Of a DNA stretch of 64,000 nucleotides, positions 57,582 through 64,000 are shown piece after piece; positions within the stretch are counted from its first letter, which is position 1; each line of letters begins with the position of its first letter. The translations under genes were made by a program, and so were the position numbers. The notes beneath the pieces were generated by a model. That model saw only the letters and a program-made list of their open reading frames with translations, was not told where the DNA came from and made no database searches. This DNA is from Darksidea phi. Lineage: Eukaryota; Ascomycota; Dothideomycetes; Pleosporales; Lentitheciaceae. Location of the stretch: positions 1-64,000 of the forward strand of contig JASJFT010000196.1 of NCBI GenBank assembly GCA_030770425.1, read 5' to 3'.

Positions 57582-60500
57582 ATGGCCCAGCCTCCCCGGC
57601 TCCCCCGCGAAGAATACACAGTAGGATGGGTGTGCGCGCTCCCGGTCGAGCTGGCAGCGGCGCAGGAGATGCTGGACGAAGAGCACGAAGACCTTGAGCG
57701 CGACGCCGACGACAACGACGAGAACCTGTACTCCCTAGGGTCTATCGCGGGCCACAATGTTGCGATTGTGTGCCTGCCGGCGGGACGCATTGGCAACAAC
57801 CCTGCGGGGGTTGTGGCGACGCAGATGAGGGCGACGTTTAAGGGAATCCGTTTCGGGCTGATGGTGGGCATCGGCGGAGGCGTGCCCAGCGCAGCGGCGG
57901 ACGTTCGACTCGGAGACGTGGTGGTCAGCCAGCCAGACATGATGTTCGGCGGGGTGGTGCAGTATGACGCTGGCAAGGCGACGGCGAGCGGATTCGCGCG
58001 GACGGGGTCACTCAACGCGCCGCCGCAGGTGCTGCTCAGCGCGGTCGCGAAGGTGCGAGCGAACAAACTCCGAAACAGAAGCAAGCTATCCGAATACTTT
58101 GAAAGGCTTCATCGTATACCTGACTTTCAGCGCGAGGCGGCTGGGCCTGATGTTCTTTTCAAGGCGGACTTCGATCATAAAAGAGGGCAAACCTGCGATG
58201 AGTGCGGTACAGACGAACAGAAAAGTCGGCAACCGCGCAACAGCCAATCGGTAACAATCCATTACGGAACAATTGCATCGGGAAACCAGGTGATGAAGAA
58301 CGCGGCGGAGCGAGACAGGGTCAGCGCTGAGCTCGGCGGCGTGCTCTGCTTCGAGATGGAGGCGGCGGGCCTGATGAACAGCTTCCCTTGCCTCGTGGTC
58401 CGCGGCATCTGCGACTATGCGGACTCGCACAAGAACAAGAGATGGCAGCCGTATGCGGCGGGGATCGCGGCAGCGTATGCGAAAGAGGTTCTGTCAGTGA
58501 TTCCGTCAGCCGATGTAGCGCAGACTCGGACGGCAGAAGAGACGATCCAAGATTCACGCAGTCAGTAATGCATCTCTCTTCGATTCGCTACATTCTAATA
58601 TTAAGCTTTGAAAGAACGCAATAACCCACGCCCCGCGAGTCCTCCTTCTAAGCGCAGAAAGACCGATTTACCCGAATGCCTAGAAACTAGCGCTTCGCAG
58701 TGAGTCAAGCTCACTCTTTCATATTACTTTTTTCACAAAACACATATGCTAACGATAAAAGCCAGCAGACATTTACGGTAGCAAGCAGACCCCATATCCA
58801 GCACATGATTAAATGTACGTGCTACTAAACCTCTCTTCGATAAGAGTAAATACATGTTAACAACATCATAGCACCACCACAGTTGTCGTCTCAACAAAAG
58901 GGTAAATGCGTATTAATTGATAGCATGGGAGACCGTTAATCAGAACAGGTTGTCTTAAGTCGCTCTCCTTCCCGGAACAAGAACACCGCTACTACGACGT
59001 TCATACTGCAAAGAACACATGTGATTGGCTGCTACGAGATGCACAATATCGAGCTTGGACAAGTAGACCCCAAGGACTCTTCTGGATCAAGGGAAATCCC
59101 GGAACTGGTAAATCTGTCCTTATCAAGCACACTCTCGAGAATATACGCAAGCAAAACCCTAATAATCTCGTTGTTTGCTTCTTCTTCCATGGCCAAGGAG
59201 TGGAGCTGCAAAAGACGCCTCTAGGACTGTTTCGTGCTCTACTGAACTTGTTGCTGGAGCATTTCCCGGAACACCTGGAGCAACTCACTGCAAAGTTTGA
59301 AGACAGAGAGAAACGACATGGGGCATACACAGAGGACAGATGGAAATGGACTGATAAAGAGCTTCAAGAAATTTTGTTCAGCCTCCTTACTAAAGGAACA
59401 CATCATCAGCCTACTGTCATTTTCGTCGATGCCCTTGACGAGTGCGGTGAAGCTGCGGCAAAAAGCGTATTAAGATATTTCAAGGAGATTATAAACGAGG
59501 CAGAGCACGAAAACGGGCGAGTAAGGGTGTGTTTTTCTTCCAGGAACTATCCCATACTTGATCTTGACACTATCCCGGCGGTACTAGTTGAAGAGCGGAA
59601 CGATAAGGACATTCGTTGGTACACGCGGGAACGATTGAAAGAGATTCAGCCAAAGATCAAGCGTGAGCACATTGAGGAAGAAGTACTGTCAAAAGCTGGG
59701 GGTGGATTTCAGTGGGTTTTCTTAGTCACTGAAGCTATTACTGAGAAGAACCTGAAAGGTATTAAGGCGGAAAGGCTTCTTGAAGAGCTTAGGACGTGTC
59801 CGCAAACTCTAGGCGAGCTGTACGCGGCGATTCTGGCCGGGGTTCAGGAAACCGAGCAACGTCACATGGTGAAACTCTTACAATGGGTAATGTTCGCTGA
59901 GAGGCCACTGTCTGCGCAAGAGCTTCGAAATGCACTTGCTATTGATCAAGACAGCGGTTGCACATCGATCTCTGAGCTCAGAGCTCATGAAGGCTGGGCC
60001 GATACACTCGATGACTTTGAGAGATACGTCAAACACATCTCCAAAGGACTTGTTCACTTCCGGGGTCGCGATATCTGGGAGCAGTATGTTCCTGGTGGGG
60101 AAGACTCAGATCGCGAGGCTCAGCTTATTCACCAATCAGTGGCCGATTTTTTGACGGAATCGTTCCTCGGTAACGTTGATGATGGCCAGGACGTATTTCC
60201 ATCGCACGCAGCAGCCGGTCATTTCCAGATATCAAGGTCCTGCCTCAGGTTTTTAACATTGGAGGAAGTGCTTGAAGGAGCTCAGCTATCGAGGGGCGTT
60301 TTTTCTTCGAGGTTTCCATTGGCACCGTATGCCGTGCGATTCCTATTTGAGCATATCCAAAAGGCAGAGAAGGGAGGTATCATCCAGTCCGATCTACTCT
60401 CCATTCTCCAATGGACACCAAAATCTGCGACCATGCGCAAACTTGAGGGTATATGGAGAATTTTAGACCCCAACTCCGCTCATGCACCTCGAGGATGGCC

Positions 60501-63148
60501 ATTTGTTCAAGCAACAGCTCTGCATGTCCTAGTAGCGTCAGGGTCGAAGAGCGCCGTCGATCTCATCTTAAAGACAAACTACGAGGAGGTTAATAGCAGA
60601 GACTCAGACGGCAATACACCACTGATGGTTGCTATTAGAGAGGGTCATCAAGAAATTGCCCTGTCGCTACTGGATGTGTCGCTCAAACAGCAAAGTCAGA
60701 CCGGGATCAATCATATTACAGACGGCTCCAGTGCGAATAAACCTCCAGAGAATTTTCTCGTGTACCTTAACGTGAGAAACAATGACGAGGACACAGCACT
60801 TGATATCGCCCTAGAACAAAAGGCTGTGGAAGTCATCCTGAAGCTCATCGAGGCTGGCGCTGATCTCCAGTACTTGGGGCGAGAAACGGCGTTCGTTTCC
60901 TATGCTATCAGCAGCAGAAACACGAAACTTCTCTCCATTTCGATTGAGAACAATCTTGATCTGGGTGGTGCCGTATTTTTTGCGTTAGGTGCCCACTTAT
61001 CGCAACGGGATTATGTCCTTGAATCGATGGTCTCAGAGCTACTCAAGGCCGGGGCTGGCACAGCTAGATCTTCTGAATATAATCCCAGTCCGGAATTTGA
61101 AGACTATGACGAAGATGAGGTCGATGACGAACACCAAAACGCACATGATGATGATGCACTATTGCTGGCATCTAGAAGGGGTCTTGTTGACCTAGTAGAT
61201 CTACTTATATCACATAATGCGTCGGTAACTCGTCAAAATGATCTTGGGGAATGTCCAATACTGGTTGCAACAGAGAGTGGTCATGTGGAGACTGTCCAGT
61301 CTCTACTTCGGAAAGAGCCATCGTCAGTCGAAATAGAAGATTCTGAGGGCCGCACAGCCTTGACAGTAGCGCTTGACGGAGACCGACTAGATTTGGTAAA
61401 GCTTCTGCTCCAAGAAGGATGCTTCTCGATTCCAAGTCAATCGTTGCAGGAGCTCTTTCACAGTGTTATAGAAGACGGCGCAACTGACATCATTGAAATT
61501 ATCCTACAGATGAAGGTTATCGATCCTGATGATACAGATAACCATGTCCAAACACCGCTATCTAAAGCCGCACAAAACGGACGCGAGGCGGTGGTCAAGC
61601 TCCTGCTCGACAGTGGGAACGTCGATGTCAACGCTAGGGATAAGGACGAGCGGACCCCACTGTTTTGGGCGGCAGGGAATGGACACGAAGGGGTGGTCAA
61701 GGTCCTACTCGACAGTGGGAACGTCGATGTCAACGCTAGGGACAAGGACGAGCGGACCCCACTGTTTTGGGCGGCAGGGAATGGACATGAAGGGGTGGTC
61801 AAGGTCCTACTCGACAGTGGGAACGTCGATGTCAACGCTAGGGACAAGGACGAGCTGACCCCACTGTTTTGGGCGGCAGGGAATGGACATGAAGGGGTGG
61901 TCAAGCTCCTGCTCGACAGTGGGAACGTCGATGTCAACGCTAGGGACAAGGACGAGCGGACCCCACTGTTTTGGGCGGCATGGAACGGACACGAAGCGGT
62001 GGTCAAGCTCCTGCTCGACACTAGGAAAGTTGACGTAGACCCTAAGGACATATACGAGCAAACGCCACTACTATATGCGGTACGGAATGGATACGAGGCG
62101 GTGGTCGAGCTGCTGCTCGACAAGGGCGCCGACCTAGAGTCGAAGGACAAAGAGTACGGCCAGACGCCGCTGTCGTGGGCAGTGAGGAACGGGCACGAGG
62201 CGGTGGTCGAGCTGCTGCTCGACAAGGGTGTTGATGTCAACGCACTGGGTGGAGAATACGGCACCGCACTTCAGGTTGCAGTTATTACTTACTCTTTACC
62301 TATAGTTCGGTTGCTCCTTGATCGAGGTGCTGATCCGGCGGCCAAGGACAAGCATGGATGGACGGCTTCGATGATCGCTTTCCAAGCCGGCAATCGAGAA
62401 CTACGCGACATCTTCAGCGCCCATGGATGTGACCTACAATCTGGCTGGGATCAATGTCTAGTGCCCAGTATACTCACAGCCCGGGGAACATCTACCGTTG
62501 AGATAACAAGCAATGGAACAATCGCAAACAGTGGTATGCACAAGTCTTCCTTTTATGAGTATACTTACAGCTGTCTTAGGTCAGTTCGATTCAAAGGCGC
62601 TTCAGTCTAGAATACAGATACGGTCAGACCATCCATTTCCCATATCTCAGGGGCTTGCGTATTTTGAGATCAATATTTACGATATAAGGACTAACAGGTA
62701 TTTTAACCCACCTTAGCAGCTATGAATAATCTACCAAGTCATTTTAACTAGTCGTAGTGAGATCGGAGTTGGATTCTGCCATGAACACTTGCCTATTTCG
62801 GGAATGCCAGCATGGAAGAAGGGGTCATGGGGATATCACGGGGATAACGGCAAGTTATTCTTGGGGCAGGGGCAGGGAATACAATTCGGTGACACTTGTG
62901 GAGTCGGTGATGTGATTGGCTGTGGGTCTGATATTGACAAAGACGAATTCTTCTTTACAAAGAATGGGATACGCGTTGGTAAGTTAACGTTACCCAATCT
63001 TCCTTCTTATACAAGGCTAACGAGACGAATCTAAGGATCTATAGAGAAATCACTTCAAGGAAGGCTATTTGCAGTGGTTGGTATAGGCTGCGAGAGTTTT
63101 CGTTTTTCGGTAAACTTTGGCCCATCCGGATTTTTATATTCTCTGTGA
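57582..63148 (+). CDS. NLR-type receptor: phosphorylase-NACHT-ankyrin-SPRY
   Basis: Eight exons (57582-58560, 58606-58699, 58762-58814, 58872-58901, 58949-62533, 62580-62697, 62752-62978, 63036-63148) sum to 1732 codons plus stop. Residues 10-320 form a nucleoside phosphorylase superfamily domain (YTVGWVCALPVELAAAQEML, GLMVGIGGGVPS, CFEMEAAGLMNSFPCLVVRG). A basic PPSKRRK patch follows. NACHT begins near 390 (CLKSLSFPEQEHR) with Walker A GNPGTGKS near 434 and Walker B VIFVDALDECGE near 542. About 910-1540 is an ankyrin array, with four almost identical units near 1277-1412. A SPRY domain closes the protein (GLAYFEINI, IGVGFCHEHLPISGMPAWKK, GDVIGCG, EFFFTKNG, FSVNFG). Fungal NLRs sense non-self and trigger defence or incompatibility; here the phosphorylase would be the effector, the repeats and SPRY the sensor. 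Ligand unknown. A 47-nt intron (58902-58948) resolves an apparent stop before NACHT. Confidence 0.9.
61621..62030 (+). repeat. Near-identical ankyrin units, 4 x 102 bp
   Basis: Four successive 102-bp units beginning GTCGATGTCAACGCTAGGGA at 61621, 61723, 61825 and 61927 differ at only a few bases, including one CGG/CTG change. A fifth, at 62029, is clearly divergent. They encode VDVNARDKDERTPLFWAAGN followed by GHEGVVKVLLDSGN. Such recent DNA-level duplication contrasts with the diverged repeats on either side. Confidence 0.9.
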
Positions 63149-63440
63149 TGAAGGATCGCTATATAAGCTTCTAGAATAGCGAAAGGAATGTCTTCGTATC
63201 GCCTTAGCTCCTTTGCTCTATACGAGCTTATCGTATGATGGTAATGGTTATAGGATTGGCGAGCGCTAAAATACAGGATTTCTAGCCACAACAAACCTAA
63301 TGCGCCCAAGAATAGACCAGATTCCATAACGAAATAGGACCACAGCAAAATCTTCTATGAGGTAGCTACCGTGGCTCGGCAGTTAGTACGTACAATCAGT
63401 TAACGCGCACCCCAGCGTTTTAATATACCAACTTTACCAC
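63149..63440. other. 3' flank of the receptor gene
   Basis: Normal composition, no supported gene. A minus-strand ORF crosses from here into the last exon and is treated as a shadow. Confidence 0.4.
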
Positions 63441-63449
63441 GCCATAACT

Positions 63450-63905
63450 CCACCAATATAGATCCAATTAACGCTGTAATTACGGCAATCAACTCGCTTA
63501 AACTAGGAGAAGACTTTTCGTATATAGACATAGCCAAAAAGTTTAGTATTATACGATCTATACTAACGCGCCGGTACTAGCGCGAAAGTTACGCGCGTAA
63601 TATTACCGATCAAAACCGGCGTAAGCTTAACTACTAGTAAAAGAGGGAGCTCTTACGATATATTAAGCGTCTTACCCAGCGTAGCCTACCTCCTATACGC
63701 GAAATAATACGTAATTTTATAACCTATATTACTAAAATAAACCGCTTAATATCGTAGGTTAATCGATTTATTATACGTAACTAAGAGCTCTTAATATTAA
63801 CTTAGTTAATAGGGCTTAATCGGAACTACTATAATACTAATTCTAAGGTAAAATATAAGCTCTACTTTGAGCTTCTATATAAGAAAATTAATAAGTATAG
63901 GTGAC
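63450..63905 (+). mobile_element. Pogo/Fot1-like transposase remnant
   Basis: Plus-strand reading with stops ignored gives the N-terminal DNA-binding part of a pogo-type (Tc1/mariner superfamily) transposase. A psq-like helix (INAVITAINSLK, YIDIAKKFSIIRSILTRRY) is followed by a CENP-B-type helix: KRELLRYIKRLTQRSLPPIR, IIRNFITYITK, WVNRFIIRN, then LNRNYYNTNSKVKYKLYFEL and KKINKYR. C-to-T and G-to-A changes created several stops, so it is inactive. The rest of the element would lie beyond 63905, but composition changes there. Confidence 0.75.
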
Positions 63906-64000
63906 GAAAACGCTGGCTTCATCAGTACGCACAAACTCGGCCGCACGCCACATGCGTGCATAGGGCCAAGGGACGACGATCAGGGTTTGAAATAGGCATG

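Noticed and set aside
58902..58948. Frameshift or premature stop between phosphorylase and NACHT domains
   Set aside because: A 47-nt intron with GTAAAT donor and AACAG acceptor restores a single frame, and the total length is a multiple of three.
61458..62264. 268-codon minus-strand ORF
   Set aside because: Shadow of the near-identical ankyrin units; its repetitive Ser/Thr/Leu product follows the 102-bp period of the sense gene.
63055..63348. 97-codon minus-strand ORF with a hydrophobic start
   Set aside because: Overlaps the last SPRY exon in antisense; the sense frame is well supported by family pattern.

Overview
The window reads as accessory DNA from a filamentous ascomycete (Pezizomycotina). 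Genes carry short GT...AG introns of about 45-150 nt and encode families typical of that group: HET domains, a nucleoside-phosphorylase NACHT/ankyrin receptor, a large chitin-binding GH18 chitinase and a LysM protein. Long AT-rich tracts almost lack the dinucleotides CA and TG while keeping TA, which is the footprint of repeat-induced point mutation (RIP, C-to-T mainly in CpA on both strands). I cannot name the species.

Layout. 1-7985 is a RIP-saturated repeat block. 7986-14350 is a gene island with a HET-domain gene whose start codon seems lost, a 19-copy 68-bp minisatellite, a PD-(D/E)XK-like nuclease gene, and three copies of a dispersed repeat, two of them inverted around the HET gene and minisatellite. 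14351-30560 is a second RIP block holding degraded Ty3/gypsy pol pieces (RT/RNase H on minus, integrase on plus), three copies of a 263-bp LTR-like repeat and fossil ankyrin sequence. 30560-35000 has another ankyrin fossil, a HET-ankyrin gene and two genes of unknown function. 35859-41352 is a very large secreted chitinase gene broken by stops and a frameshift. 42.6-45.8 kb holds an unknown gene, a LysM protein and a tandem pair of small three-exon paralogues of a family I do not recognise. 46.6-52 kb is a divergent pair: a serine-protease-like membrane protein and a second fungal membrane protein. 52.3-55.5 kb is decayed DNA with two small uncertain genes. 55.5-63.1 kb holds a kinase-like gene and, divergently, an intact eight-exon receptor of 1732 residues (phosphorylase, NACHT, ankyrin, SPRY); a 424-bp foldback transposon lies between them. 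A RIP-degraded pogo/Fot1-like transposase closes the window.

Taken together, two HET genes, a NACHT receptor with nearly identical internal repeats, a kinase-like gene and a protease-like gene look like non-self recognition or incompatibility hardware, set in RIP-mutated transposon DNA. Decayed copies of ankyrin-coding sequence show that RIP has also struck duplicated members of such families. Intron-exon models were spliced by eye; for the multi-exon genes that I call intact, the summed exons are a multiple of three with no internal stop.
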